A DNA stretch of 64,000 nucleotides, taken from NCBI GenBank assembly GCA_013530545.1, contig SPVA01000022.1, forward strand, positions 1 to 64,000. Direction: 5' to 3'. Shown in pieces: positions 1 to 8,511 of this stretch. Origin of the DNA: Acinetobacter lwoffii. GTDB lineage: Bacteria > Pseudomonadota > Gammaproteobacteria > Pseudomonadales > Moraxellaceae. Position 1 is the stretch's first letter, and each line of letters opens with the position of its first letter. A model generated the notes under the pieces. The model saw nothing but the letters and a program-made list of their open reading frames with translations. It was not told the DNA's origin and did not search any database. Made by a program: the position numbers and the translations under genes.

Positions 1-57
1 AGGAATGTATGGCTTACTAAATGTTAATAAAGCCTAGTAAAGTGTAAGTCCCAATAA

Positions 58-115
58 CTTGAAAACCGACGAGGGTGTGAGTCCTCCGTGAGTTCGAATC
101 TCACCGCTTCCGCCA
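58..115 (+). tRNA. 3' part of tRNA-Ser(UGA); 5' half absent
   Basis: The stretch begins at the anticodon loop (CTTGAAA, anticodon TGA at 60-62). It continues through the 3' anticodon stem, a long class II variable arm, a perfect T arm (GTGAG-TTCGAAT-CTCAC) and the acceptor strand CGCTTCC-G-CCA, ending at 115. A matching 5' acceptor strand (GGAAGCG) and the 5' anticodon stem should lie in bases 25-57 and do not: the five bases before the loop do not pair with ACCGA. This is therefore a tRNA fragment. The usual cause is a tyrosine-integrase element that recombined in the anticodon region, leaving a 3' copy at one of its ends. Confidence 0.8.
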
Positions 116-126
116 AATTTTAAAAA

Positions 127-153
127 CCCCAGTCGAAAGATTGGGGTTTTTTT
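127..153 (+). terminator. Rho-independent terminator after the tRNA-Ser fragment
   Basis: Eight base pairs (127-134 with 139-146) close a GAAA tetraloop, followed by seven T. It lies 12 bases after the CCA end, as expected for a real tRNA terminator carried along with the 3' fragment. Confidence 0.85.
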
Positions 154-245
154 ATTGCTTATGATTTTAATAAAACGATTTAAAATAAGCTGATAGCGAA
201 CAAAGTCAAAATTTTAAAATTCCATAATTGATAAATAGATATTCT

Positions 246-1217
246 TTAATTGCCTACTTCAATTTTGATCAGAGCCAAAGCAATTCTTTCCACATGTTGG
301 TAAGCAGGCTGTTCCAGTTCTTCACCAAAAATATCCGGGTCAATTTCCTGATAAGACCAAGTTATATTTTGATGCTGTTTCATCAAATCTTGCAGATGCT
401 GCAAAAATAGATTGCCATGTTCAGTCACGGTCACACCGGTATATAGGAATAAACCTCCACCAGAATTCAGCCGCTGTAAACCTTCTTTTATAATCCTGAA
501 TGATAATTCACAGCCATCCAGCGCATGACCACCATGACGATATTGACGTTGTTCAGGATCAATCAAATACGGCGGATTAGCAAAAATCAGATCAAACTGG
601 CCTTCAAGATTGGAAAATAAATTACTCTGGACCGGATGAATATGGTTTAAGTCGGCAAAACTGATATTGATTTGGCTATAGAGCAAGGCTTTGGGATTCA
701 GGTCTGCAACCCTAATTTCATTAACATCTGGAAATTGTCTGGCTATACTGATCGCGGCTGCTGAAGTACCACAGCATATTTCTACGGCCCGTTTAAAAGG
801 GCGAGGCTGAGCAGCTATATATTGCTTGAGATGATAGACAAAGCGATAAGTATCCGGACCAAAAAATACCGCATCCTGCTGAGTGGTGGGAAAAGCAGAA
901 TGAATAAAGATTTCATTATCAAGTGAAGAAACCCGAACCTGACTCAAGTATTGATCTTCCTGAACCTGTAGAAGCTGATGTTCTTGCAATAATGCAAAAA
1001 GGGCAGAATCAAGATCAGTTTTTTTAAAGTTTAGATTCCAGCCAAAGATATCCTGAAGGGTTCTTCGCTTATAAATTTCATTCTTTTTCCGATTCAGAAT
1101 TCGCTGGTGGGAAAGTGGAGTAATGGTCGTGAACTGATAATCTTGTTGTTTTAAAAAGGCTAATAAATAAAGCAAAGCTTGCTGCTGGCTGCTTTGAATC
1201 TCTAAAATTTGGTTCAT
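246..1217 (-). CDS. class I SAM-dependent methyltransferase (HemK/RlmG-like fold)
   Basis: This is a 323-residue putative S-adenosylmethionine-dependent methyltransferase. The Rossmann core is in the C-terminal two thirds: a motif I region VEICCGTSAAAISIA near residue 145, an acidic residue in VADLNPKA near 170, and the NPPY motif (FANPPYLIDP) near 215. NPPY is typical of N-methyltransferases acting on glutamine, adenine or guanine in protein or RNA. The N-terminal ~120 residues form a separate, unrecognised domain that may bind substrate. The gene stands alone; the one upstream is a pirin on the same strand, more than 300 bases away. The substrate cannot be told from sequence. Confidence 0.8.
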   Translation of the reverse strand: MNQILEIQSSQQQALLYLLAFLKQQDYQFTTITPLSHQRILNRKKNEIYKRRTLQDIFGWNLNFKKTDLDSALFALLQEHQLLQVQEDQYLSQVRVSSLDNEIFIHSAFPTTQQDAVFFGPDTYRFVYHLKQYIAAQPRPFKRAVEICCGTSAAAISIARQFPDVNEIRVADLNPKALLYSQINISFADLNHIHPVQSNLFSNLEGQFDLIFANPPYLIDPEQRQYRHGGHALDGCELSFRIIKEGLQRLNSGGGLFLYTGVTVTEHGNLFLQHLQDLMKQHQNITWSYQEIDPDIFGEELEQPAYQHVERIALALIKIEVGN

Positions 1218-1493
1218 ACGGATATGCTCTTCTACTTATTTAACCTACATGAAAAGGTCAATTCACTGTATGCCTGCAAAAGACAATATCAAAACCAGTC
1301 GTGAATGATCAAATCTATACAGTACTGGATTCCATGAAAATGGATCAGTCTATATTCACCTAAATAATGCATTGCTTAGGTAAAAATATGATGAGAATTG
1401 GTTGAATTTGTATAGGTCGTAGGCATAATTTTCTTAGCTAAGAAACCTTATTATGATTCTGCGAACTATTATTTCTTATTCATTGTTATATGT
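1218..1493. other. intergenic region with a 16-base perfect palindrome
   Basis: No ORF is supported here. TTTCTTAGCTAAGAAA at 1430-1445 is a perfect 16-base palindrome, and an imperfect inverted repeat with CCTAA/TTAGG arms lies near 1358-1379. Either could be a regulator site for the methyltransferase promoter, but no clear -35/-10 pair is seen next to them. Confidence 0.4.
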
Positions 1494-1532
1494 ATAAAAA
1501 ATGGCTATTAATCACTTGAATCAATAGCCATT
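1494..1532 (-). terminator. terminator of the pirin gene
   Basis: Nine-base arms ATGGCTATT (1501-1509) and AATAGCCAT (523-531 of the second thousand) form a hairpin. Read on the minus strand it is followed by a T-rich run, just beyond the pirin stop codon. Confidence 0.75.
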
Positions 1533-1553
1533 AGAGCTGAGAGCTTTAAAAGC

Positions 1554-2252
1554 TTAGTTTGATACTTCCGGCAAATCAAACCAGATCACTTGCGCATCTT
1601 CGCTTGCTTTAATTTTTGTGTCATCCAGAAAAGCAATTGCGCCGCCAGCTTCAACTGTATGTTCTGCGATCTGAACAGTGCCAGAAACAACATGTATATA
1701 ATTAATATGTTGGGTCGCTTTCACTTCCAGACTTTGGCCTTGCTGAATCACCGCAGTTTTGACTTCGGCATTCTGACGAATATGCATTGGTGCATTGTCA
1801 TTCGGCCCACAAATCAAATGCCACTGGTTCGGTTGCTCATGCGGATCAAGACGGATTTGCTGATAGTTCGGCTTGGCATCACGTTCATTTGGAATAATCC
1901 AGATTTGCAGTAAATGAACCTGTTCATCGCCCTGGTTCATTTCACTGTGTCGCACACCTGTTCCTGCACTCATCAGTTGCCATTCACCCGCAGCGATTCC
2001 GCCATGATTGCCCATGCTGTCCTGATGAGTAATGGTTCCTTTTAGCACACAGGTCAGGATTTCCATATTGTCATGTGGATGTGTTCCAAAACCCTGATGA
2101 CCATCGATCAGATCATCATTAATAACGCGTAAAGCACTGACACCCATATACTTTGGGTTATACCAGTTACCAAATGAGAAGCTGTGTTTAGACTCCAGCC
2201 AGCCCATTTTTACATGACCACGATTTTCGCTAGGATGTAGAAAAGCATTCAT
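1554..2252 (-). CDS. pirin family protein (YhhW-like quercetinase fold)
   Basis: A 232-residue bicupin of the pirin family, full length compared with the ~230-residue YhhW group. The N-terminal cupin holds the metal-binding residues seen as HPHDNMEI near residues 57-64 (two His) and RHSEMN near 101-106 (His and Glu). These bind Fe or another divalent metal in characterised members, some of which have quercetin 2,3-dioxygenase activity in vitro. The conserved GWLESKHSFSFG start is clear. It is a cytoplasmic protein with a monocistronic layout and its own terminator. The physiological substrate is unknown for most members. Confidence 0.9.
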   Translation of the reverse strand: MNAFLHPSENRGHVKMGWLESKHSFSFGNWYNPKYMGVSALRVINDDLIDGHQGFGTHPHDNMEILTCVLKGTITHQDSMGNHGGIAAGEWQLMSAGTGVRHSEMNQGDEQVHLLQIWIIPNERDAKPNYQQIRLDPHEQPNQWHLICGPNDNAPMHIRQNAEVKTAVIQQGQSLEVKATQHINYIHVVSGTVQIAEHTVEAGGAIAFLDDTKIKASEDAQVIWFDLPEVSN

Positions 2253-2378
2253 GATTTCATCTCGACATTATTTTTAACTTGAGATCATCATACTGTCGTT
2301 TTAACACTGAAAAAATCTCAAATAGGCGACAGATCATTGCATTTTTGCAACGACATAGCTGAAAGTAAACATCAGGAA

Positions 2379-2404
2379 TAAAAAAGCCCGCTTAAAAGCA
2401 GGCT
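2379..2404 (-). terminator. terminator of the L,D-transpeptidase gene
   Basis: A hairpin of AGCC-GC and GC-GGCT arms with one internal mismatch is followed on the minus strand by TTTTTTATT, 28 bases beyond the stop codon. Confidence 0.75.
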
Positions 2405-2431
2405 ATTTTATTTAAATCGTTAGGCCGATCA

Positions 2432-3664
2432 TCATTCCAAGAAACGAACCGTTACGCCAGATTTGACTTTACGGCCAAGATCATTGGCATCCCAGTTAGT
2501 CAAACGAATACAACCATGCGACGCTGTTTTCGAAATGGTAGACGGGTTTGGTGTCCCGTGAATACCAAATGATTTCTTGCTTAAACCAATCCAGACATTC
2601 CCGACAGGGCCGTTAGGACCCGGTGGTAAAGACAACGGTTTCTTGTTATTGCCCTGAACAAAGTTAGACGGTGAGTAACTGTACCAAGGGTTTGGTGCAA
2701 CACCTGTTACTTTATAGGTTCCGGTCGGAGATGGTGTATCCGCACTACCAATGGTGGCAGGGAATGACCCGATCATTTGATTTTTACTGTTAAATAAGTA
2801 CAGTTGTTTCGCACCTTTATGTGCAACAATCAAGTGAATACCTTCAGGCAAGTCATTACGTACATTACTGACCAGTAATTTTTCACCCACTTTATTAAAG
2901 TTAGCATTTGGATTGAGTTTCTTTAAAAAATTCTCATCCATATGGAATTTTTCACTCAACATTTCACTGACACGTGTGTAGTACAGGCCTTTCATTTTCG
3001 CTTGTAACGCATAATCTGAAGGAATAGATTTGGCAAATGGGCCTGCCAGATCTTTTTCAGTAATGGTGTATTCAATAAAGGTTGGCTTAGAACCCTGACG
3101 TGCAACTAGTTTATCCCAGGTTTCCTGAGTCAAAACACCGTTTGGCTTGATGCCATTCATTTGCTGGAAAGAAGCAATCGCTTTAAGTGTGTTTTTACCG
3201 CTGGTTCCATCAATCGCACCCGGTGATGCATGGGCATTATTCAGCATGACATGCGCACGTGCGTAAACTGGGAATTGACCTGCACCGATATTTTCATACC
3301 ATTGGGCATTGTTTAAGCCGTCTAAGGTCCACGAAGCTTTGGTTGCCGCAGAGTTAGTCGGTGCTTTGGTATTTGGTGCTGCGCCAATAGAAGCAGTCTG
3401 ATCTTCGGTATCCTGTAGCTCATTCAGTGCTTCAGATGCCTGTTTTAAGTCTTGTTGTTCTTGTGCGGTAATTTGCGCTTCTGCAGGTGCTGCTTGGGCC
3501 GCTGAAGCTTCAGTTGCTAATGGATCAATCGGATCTTGCACTGCAACATCAGTCACCACTTGGGGTTTTAATGGTTGTTCAGCAGTAGACGCGGCAAAAA
3601 CTTGACCTGCGAAAATGCAACCTAGACTCACAGCGAGCATTGTGCGAACGAACATGTAACTCAA
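2432..3664 (-). CDS. L,D-transpeptidase with peptidoglycan-binding domain (YkuD family)
   Basis: A 410-residue exported cell-wall enzyme that forms or edits L,D (3-3) cross-links, or attaches proteins to peptidoglycan. A signal peptide with the cleavage-type ending AGQVFAAS covers residues 1-26. An Ala/Gln-rich linker follows to about 110, then a peptidoglycan_binding_1-like domain (about 125-190, GQFPVYARAHVMLNNA to FQQMNGIKPNG). The C-terminal YkuD domain (about 275-410) carries the catalytic signature HGTPNP...SHGCIRLTNW, whose Cys is the nucleophile. It has its own terminator and is divergent from hemE. Acinetobacter encodes at least two L,D-transpeptidases, and I cannot say which this one is. 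Confidence 0.92.
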   Translation of the reverse strand: MSYMFVRTMLAVSLGCIFAGQVFAASTAEQPLKPQVVTDVAVQDPIDPLATEASAAQAAPAEAQITAQEQQDLKQASEALNELQDTEDQTASIGAAPNTKAPTNSAATKASWTLDGLNNAQWYENIGAGQFPVYARAHVMLNNAHASPGAIDGTSGKNTLKAIASFQQMNGIKPNGVLTQETWDKLVARQGSKPTFIEYTITEKDLAGPFAKSIPSDYALQAKMKGLYYTRVSEMLSEKFHMDENFLKKLNPNANFNKVGEKLLVSNVRNDLPEGIHLIVAHKGAKQLYLFNSKNQMIGSFPATIGSADTPSPTGTYKVTGVAPNPWYSYSPSNFVQGNNKKPLSLPPGPNGPVGNVWIGLSKKSFGIHGTPNPSTISKTASHGCIRLTNWDANDLGRKVKSGVTVRFLE

Positions 3665-3798
3665 CCTTAAGAATTATTTCTTTAACTATGTGAAAAAACA
3701 CTATAAGTATTACAGAAAAAATGTGGAGATGCAGTAGTTGTTTTGTGTAAATCACTAGGTCGCCGTTCAATCCGATCGGTTTTTAAAGTTGCCAGAAG

Positions 3799-3828
3799 TT
3801 ATTAAAACTGCGGCCTTTTTGCTATGAT
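3799..3828 (+). promoter_or_regulatory. candidate hemE promoter
   Basis: A -10 TATGAT at 3823-3828 lies 18 bases after a weak -35 TTATTA at 3799-3804, about 33 bases before the hemE start codon. Confidence 0.4.
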
Positions 3829-3860
3829 GTTGGCAATGTCAAAGAAAGATGGGAATGTGA

Positions 3861-4931
3861 ATGACGACCTTAAAAAATGATCGTTTTCTGCGTGCATTGT
3901 TGCGTGAGCCTGTAGATGCTACGCCAGTATGGATGATGCGTCAGGCTGGCCGTTATTTGCCTGAGTACCGCGAAACGCGTGCCAAGGCAGGAGATTTCCT
4001 TTCGCTTTGCAAGAATACTGAACTGGCCTGTGAAGTGACTTTGCAGCCTTTGCGCCGTTATGATCTTGATGCCGCGATTTTATTCTCAGATATCTTGACG
4101 GTTCCGGATGCTTTGGGACTGGGGCTGTATTTTGAAGCCGGTGAAGGTCCAAAATTTCACAAGACTATCCGTACCGAACAGGATGTCGCCAATCTGCCTG
4201 CATTTAATGCCAAGTCGGATCTGGATTATGTGATGAATGCTGTTTCGACCATTCGTTCAGCCTTGGGCGGTCAGGTTCCTCTGATTGGTTTCTCGGGCAG
4301 TCCATGGACTCTGGCAACGTATATGGTCGAAGGCGGTTCAAGCAAAGATTTCCGTTTTACCAAACAGATGATGTACGCGCAGCCTGAAGTTTTGCATGCT
4401 TTACTGGATCGTCTGGCTGATGAAGTGACTGAATATTTGAATGCGCAGATTGATGCGGGTGCACAAGCGGTACAGATCTTTGATAGTTGGGGTGGGGCAT
4501 TAGCACATCGTGAATATATCGAGTTCTCGCTGAATTATATGCAGAAGATTGTCGCTGGTATGCAACGTGAGAAAGACGGTCGCAAGATTCCGGTAATTCT
4601 GTTTACCAAAGGTGGCGGTCAATGGCTGGAACCGATGATTGCGACAGGTGCAGATGCGTTTGGTCTGGACTGGACGACGCCACTAAATGTTGCTCGTCAA
4701 ACGGTTGCTGGTCGTGCAGCACTGCAGGGTAATCTGGATCCTGCAACGTTATATGGTTCATCAGACACTATCATTAAAGCAACCAAAGCCATGCTGGATG
4801 ATGCCTATGCCAATGGCGAGAAAACTGGATACGTAGCCAATCTGGGTCATGGTATTACCCAATGGGTGGATCCGGCGAATCCAAAAGCATTTATTGATAC
4901 CGTACATGAGTATAGTGCCAAATATCTTTAG
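3861..4931 (+). CDS. hemE: uroporphyrinogen decarboxylase
   Basis: A 356-residue cytoplasmic enzyme of haem biosynthesis. It removes four carboxyl groups from the acetate side chains of uroporphyrinogen III to give coproporphyrinogen III. The N-terminal signature [15 protein letters not shown] (residues ~24-38) with its substrate-binding arginines is intact, as are the second signature [17 protein letters not shown] (~143-160) and the loop [10 protein letters not shown] (~206-215). Length matches the family (350-360). The start follows a GGGAATGTGA stretch. The next ORF starts 10 bases after its stop and is probably cotranscribed. Confidence 0.98.
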   Translation: MTTLKNDRFLRALLREPVDATPVWMMRQAGRYLPEYRETRAKAGDFLSLCKNTELACEVTLQPLRRYDLDAAILFSDILTVPDALGLGLYFEAGEGPKFHKTIRTEQDVANLPAFNAKSDLDYVMNAVSTIRSALGGQVPLIGFSGSPWTLATYMVEGGSSKDFRFTKQMMYAQPEVLHALLDRLADEVTEYLNAQIDAGAQAVQIFDSWGGALAHREYIEFSLNYMQKIVAGMQREKDGRKIPVILFTKGGGQWLEPMIATGADAFGLDWTTPLNVARQTVAGRAALQGNLDPATLYGSSDTIIKATKAMLDDAYANGEKTGYVANLGHGITQWVDPANPKAFIDTVHEYSAKYL

Positions 4932-4941
4932 GATGTAAACC

Positions 4942-5745
4942 TTGATCGATCTATTTAAATCAGGATTTGAATTTACTTATAAGGCAGCTTCGGCTGCCTT
5001 ATTTGGGATTTTACTCCTGCTGGCTTTTGCGCTGACTGCTTCTATGGGCAGCGATCTCTTTTTCGGTTTTTACCGGTATGACTATCTGCTGTTTTTTGCC
5101 TTGTTGATTCAGGTGGTATTACTTTATACAAAACTAGAATCCTGGGCTGAAGCCAAAGTGATTGCGCTATTTCATCTCATGGCCATGGTGATGGAAATCT
5201 TCCTGACCCATCCGGCAATTGCTTCCTGGCATTACCCACAACCCGCAGTATTTAAAATCCTGACCGTACCTTTATTTGCTGGCTTTATGTATTCGGCAGT
5301 CGGCAGCTTTTTTGCACGTTCTTTACGTCTATATCAGGTTTCATTTGAAAAATTGCCGCGTTTCAGCCATATGCTGGCTTTGGCAGTCTTGTCTTATATC
5401 AACTTTATGAGCAAGTTTTTTATTCCCGACTATCGTTTGATTCTATTTGTCTGGAGCGTACTGATGTTCTGGAAAACTAAAATCCGCTTTCAGTTGAATC
5501 AGCATGCTTTTCAGTTGCCGATGTTACCCGTACTGCTGATTCTGGCGTTTATTATCTGGATTGCCGAGAATATCAGTACCTTTTACCAAATCTGGCTCTA
5601 TCCAAGCCAGATTGAGCAATGGCATATGGTGGGATGGGGCAAACTGGGCTCCTGGTATTTGTTGTTATTGCTGAGTCTGGTGTTGGTGCTGAAAATTTTG
5701 GGACAGCGTAATTCACAAGGCGATTGGGCGCTCAAAGAACAGTAA
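4942..5745 (+). CDS. DUF817 family inner-membrane protein
   Basis: A 267-residue, strongly hydrophobic protein with about seven to eight predicted membrane segments, matching the DUF817 (YoaT-like) family of unknown function. Conserved-looking polar patches include AIASWHYP near residue 90 and FYQIWLYPSQ near 213. Translation appears to begin at TTG, preceded by AGGATG at a suitable distance; no in-frame ATG lies near the N-terminus. It starts 10 bases after hemE and probably shares its transcript, but a role in haem metabolism is not shown by the sequence. Confidence 0.82.
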   Translation: MIDLFKSGFEFTYKAASAALFGILLLLAFALTASMGSDLFFGFYRYDYLLFFALLIQVVLLYTKLESWAEAKVIALFHLMAMVMEIFLTHPAIASWHYPQPAVFKILTVPLFAGFMYSAVGSFFARSLRLYQVSFEKLPRFSHMLALAVLSYINFMSKFFIPDYRLILFVWSVLMFWKTKIRFQLNQHAFQLPMLPVLLILAFIIWIAENISTFYQIWLYPSQIEQWHMVGWGKLGSWYLLLLLSLVLVLKILGQRNSQGDWALKEQ

Positions 5746-5798
5746 AATCAATCAGGTTATGTTTATGTAAAGCATACATTTTTTCAATTGCGCCAAAC

Positions 5799-5840
5799 TT
5801 GACTTGTCGCTACTCTGCTGAGTATGTAATTTAAATTACA
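5799..5840 (+). promoter_or_regulatory. promoter overlapped by a 16-base palindromic operator
   Basis: TTGACT (5799-5804) and TATGTA (5823-5828) are 18 bases apart. The perfect palindrome TGTAATTTAAATTACA (5825-5840) overlaps the -10 box and the likely start point. This is the geometry expected of a repressor operator for the DUF3015 gene. Confidence 0.55.
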
Positions 5841-5888
5841 TTATTAGAGTAATAACAAAGATTGCATGAGAATAATTGGAGAATAACT

Positions 5889-6359
5889 ATGTTGAAAAAA
5901 ATTATGCTGGCGGCGGTATTGGCGACAGGTTCAAGCATGGCGATGGCTGACCGAGATGTCGGTTGTGGTATCGGAAGTCAGGTGTGGGCGGGTCAGTCTG
6001 GTATTATTCCTAAACTCTTTGCAGGTACGACCAACGTTCTGTTCACGAATCAGTGGCTTGGGATCACTTTTGGTACTTTGGGTTGTAGCCAGGGCGGTAC
6101 CGTAACCGCTCAAGTGGTGACCTTTACCAATGAAAACGCTGAAGCACTGGCGCGTGATATGGCAGTTGGTGAGGGTGAAAGCCTGAATGTTCTGGCTGAA
6201 CTTCTGAATATTAAATCTGAAGATAAAGCTCGTTTCTTTAGTGTTTCCAAGCAGAATTTCTCTGAAATTTATTCCGAAGAAAACCAGAATACATTACAAG
6301 TTTTAAGCACCTTACAAACTGTGATGGCCAAAGATGAAGTATTGAAATCCTACATCTGA
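5889..6359 (+). CDS. DUF3015 family secreted protein
   Basis: A 156-residue exported protein. The signal peptide MLKKIMLAAVLATGSSMAMA is followed by DRDVGCGIGSQVWAGQSG, the conserved start of DUF3015, with cysteines near residues 26 and 62 of the precursor that could form a disulfide. The start at 5889 has GGAG eight bases upstream; a longer reading frame from 5862 has no such site and would bury the signal peptide. It has its own promoter and terminator and is followed by the DUF4105 gene, a pairing that suggests a shared envelope role. Function is unknown. Confidence 0.85.
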   Translation: MLKKIMLAAVLATGSSMAMADRDVGCGIGSQVWAGQSGIIPKLFAGTTNVLFTNQWLGITFGTLGCSQGGTVTAQVVTFTNENAEALARDMAVGEGESLNVLAELLNIKSEDKARFFSVSKQNFSEIYSEENQNTLQVLSTLQTVMAKDEVLKSYI

Positions 6360-6370
6360 TCCGCACCTCA

Positions 6371-6398
6371 AAAACCCTGCTGTTCTGGCAGGGTTTTC
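6371..6398 (+). terminator. terminator of the DUF3015 gene
   Basis: CCCTGC (6375-6380) pairs with GCAGGG (6388-6393), flanked by AAAA and TTTT. Confidence 0.85.
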
Positions 6399-6436
6399 TT
6401 ATGACTAAAAGAAATTGATGAGAATAAGTTAACTGA

Positions 6437-8323
6437 ATGAAATATGCGTTCTTCATGTTGGGCCTGACATTCAGCCCTTTAAGTTTTTCTAGCGAGATTA
6501 ATCCAGACATCCAGCATTATCTAGCTCAGGCCGAAATCCAGCGTCTGGATCAGAGCACCACCTGGCAACGTCTCATGTATGCCAACCCCCAAGGTCATAG
6601 CGAGGTTAACTATTCGGGCTATTTCCTGGCAGAGCAGGGAAGAACTGATCTAAAAAAGGAAATGCAGCATAACATTCAGGCTTTATTTATGAGCGCAGAG
6701 CCGAATCAGTCTGTTCGCTGCAAGTTTCCGGCACGCAGCAGCTGGTTAATGCAGCAATTGAATATTTCCGAGCAACAATTGCCTGCGGTCAGTTGCCCTG
6801 ATTTGGATAAATGGATTGGCGAGGTCAAGCCCTATCAGGCGACGCTGATTTATGCCACGGATTTTATGGGTAATCCCAGCTCCATGTTCGGGCATACCTT
6901 ATTGCGGCTGGACCCTAAAGACCAGCAACAACTCAATCTGATTTCTTATGCAGTCAACTATGCCGCAACGGTCGATGGCAATGACAACTGGTCCTTTGCC
7001 TGGAAAGGGCTGACCGGACAATATCCGGGTGAATATTCCCTGATGCCGTATTACCGCAAGGTCAAAGAGTATGGTGACTTTGAAAGCCGGGACTTATGGG
7101 AATATCAATTAAACTTAAGCCCGCAAGAAACCAGGTTTCTGGTACAGCATCTCTGGGAAATGCAAAATGTAAGTTTCCCTTATTATTTTATCAATGATAA
7201 TTGTGCATATCGTTTACTCGGGCTATTTGATCTGGTACGTCCCGAGCTGAATCTACAGAAACAGTTTAATTCGACTGCGATTCCGATTGAAACACTAAAA
7301 GTAGTAGAACAGCAGGGCTTGATCAAACAGAAAGTTTATCGTCCGGCGCTTGAAACTCAATTGCTGGCACAGTCCAGACAGCATGGCAAAGCGCTGGCAA
7401 AAACTGCGCATCAGCTGGCTTATGCAGAAACAGGTGTAATGCCTTCAATCTTGCAGCCTTATCCGGTAAAGGATCAGGCCAAAATTCTGGAAATGGCCTA
7501 TGATCATTTATATCTGGATTTCCTCCGGCAGAAAGTCGATGAATCATTTTCCCAGCCACGTTTCCGCAAGTTACTGGGCTTAAGAAGCCAGCTGGATATC
7601 GAGAAACAGCGTAAAGTGCCTGAACGTCCAAAAATAGACCCAGTACAAAGCCATCATGCACGCAATATCAATCTTCAGGCCGGACAGGTTCAGGGTGAAT
7701 CCTTTGTCCAGCTTGGACATCGGCAGGCCTATCATGATCTCATCGACCCGCAAGGTGGTTTTCGAACCGGCACACAATTACTGTTTCTGGATGGGGCTTT
7801 GCAATATCGTGACAGTGAACTCAAGCTGGAACATCTGAATCTATTTGCCGTCAATTCCTATAACCCGGTCAATCCGTTTAATACCCCATTATCTTGGGGT
7901 TTCAATCTGGGCTGGAAACAGGAGGCACTGGATACGCATGGCCAGTTTAGTGAAGATGAACAGCATGGCGTCGCCAGCTTAAAAACTCAGGGCGGTTATA
8001 GCTGGGCAAATGCCAGCCGTGAACATCTATGTTATGCACAAATGCAAACTCAGCTACAGGCAGGCAAGGCACTTGATCAAGGCTGGCGCGTAGGTGCAGG
8101 CCCCACTGTGGGATGCCAGAATATCTGGAGTGATCAGATCAACAGTCTGGTACAGGTAGAGCTGCCGTATTGGGAAGATTCGCATCGCTGGCAGCTGAAA
8201 CTGAATACTGAACTCCAATATGCATTCAATCCACAACATGCACTTCGGCTGTCTTGGGAATATCAGCAACAACAGTCCAAAGACTGGGATCAATGGAGTC
8301 TTGGTTTGATCCGGTATTTTTAA
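6437..8323 (+). CDS. DUF4105 (Lnb N-terminal-like) envelope protein
   Basis: A 628-residue exported protein. A hydrophobic signal segment (MKYAFFMLGLTFSPLSFSS) begins it. The DUF4105 domain, related to the N-terminal periplasmic domain of lacto-N-biosidase chaperones, covers about residues 110-330. It includes FMGNPSSMFGHTLLRLDPK and the motif FINDNCAYRLL, whose His and Cys resemble a papain/NlpC-like active site. The C-terminal half is rich in aromatic alternating segments (LRLSWEYQQQQ... to LGLIRYF) ending in a terminal Phe, like an outer-membrane beta-barrel. It is 38 bases downstream of a terminator after DUF3015. Enzymatic activity is not proven. Confidence 0.82.
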   Translation: MKYAFFMLGLTFSPLSFSSEINPDIQHYLAQAEIQRLDQSTTWQRLMYANPQGHSEVNYSGYFLAEQGRTDLKKEMQHNIQALFMSAEPNQSVRCKFPARSSWLMQQLNISEQQLPAVSCPDLDKWIGEVKPYQATLIYATDFMGNPSSMFGHTLLRLDPKDQQQLNLISYAVNYAATVDGNDNWSFAWKGLTGQYPGEYSLMPYYRKVKEYGDFESRDLWEYQLNLSPQETRFLVQHLWEMQNVSFPYYFINDNCAYRLLGLFDLVRPELNLQKQFNSTAIPIETLKVVEQQGLIKQKVYRPALETQLLAQSRQHGKALAKTAHQLAYAETGVMPSILQPYPVKDQAKILEMAYDHLYLDFLRQKVDESFSQPRFRKLLGLRSQLDIEKQRKVPERPKIDPVQSHHARNINLQAGQVQGESFVQLGHRQAYHDLIDPQGGFRTGTQLLFLDGALQYRDSELKLEHLNLFAVNSYNPVNPFNTPLSWGFNLGWKQEALDTHGQFSEDEQHGVASLKTQGGYSWANASREHLCYAQMQTQLQAGKALDQGWRVGAGPTVGCQNIWSDQINSLVQVELPYWEDSHRWQLKLNTELQYAFNPQHALRLSWEYQQQQSKDWDQWSLGLIRYF

Positions 8324-8511
8324 GATTTAGTTAAAACTATTGATAAAGTGCTGTGTATCCATGAGGCTACTGTTCGGTTTTCCCGTGTATAAAAAGATTG
8401 GCTTGGTTGGGTGCAAATAAGCTGGTCGATATTTTAGGAAAAATACCTGATATTTGTTATATTTGTCACATAATGTGAGTGAAAATTGCAAGGTTTTGGG
8501 GAACAGACAGT

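Noticed and set aside
1-115. intact tRNA-Ser gene
   Set aside because: Bases before the anticodon loop do not pair with the 3' anticodon stem or acceptor strand.
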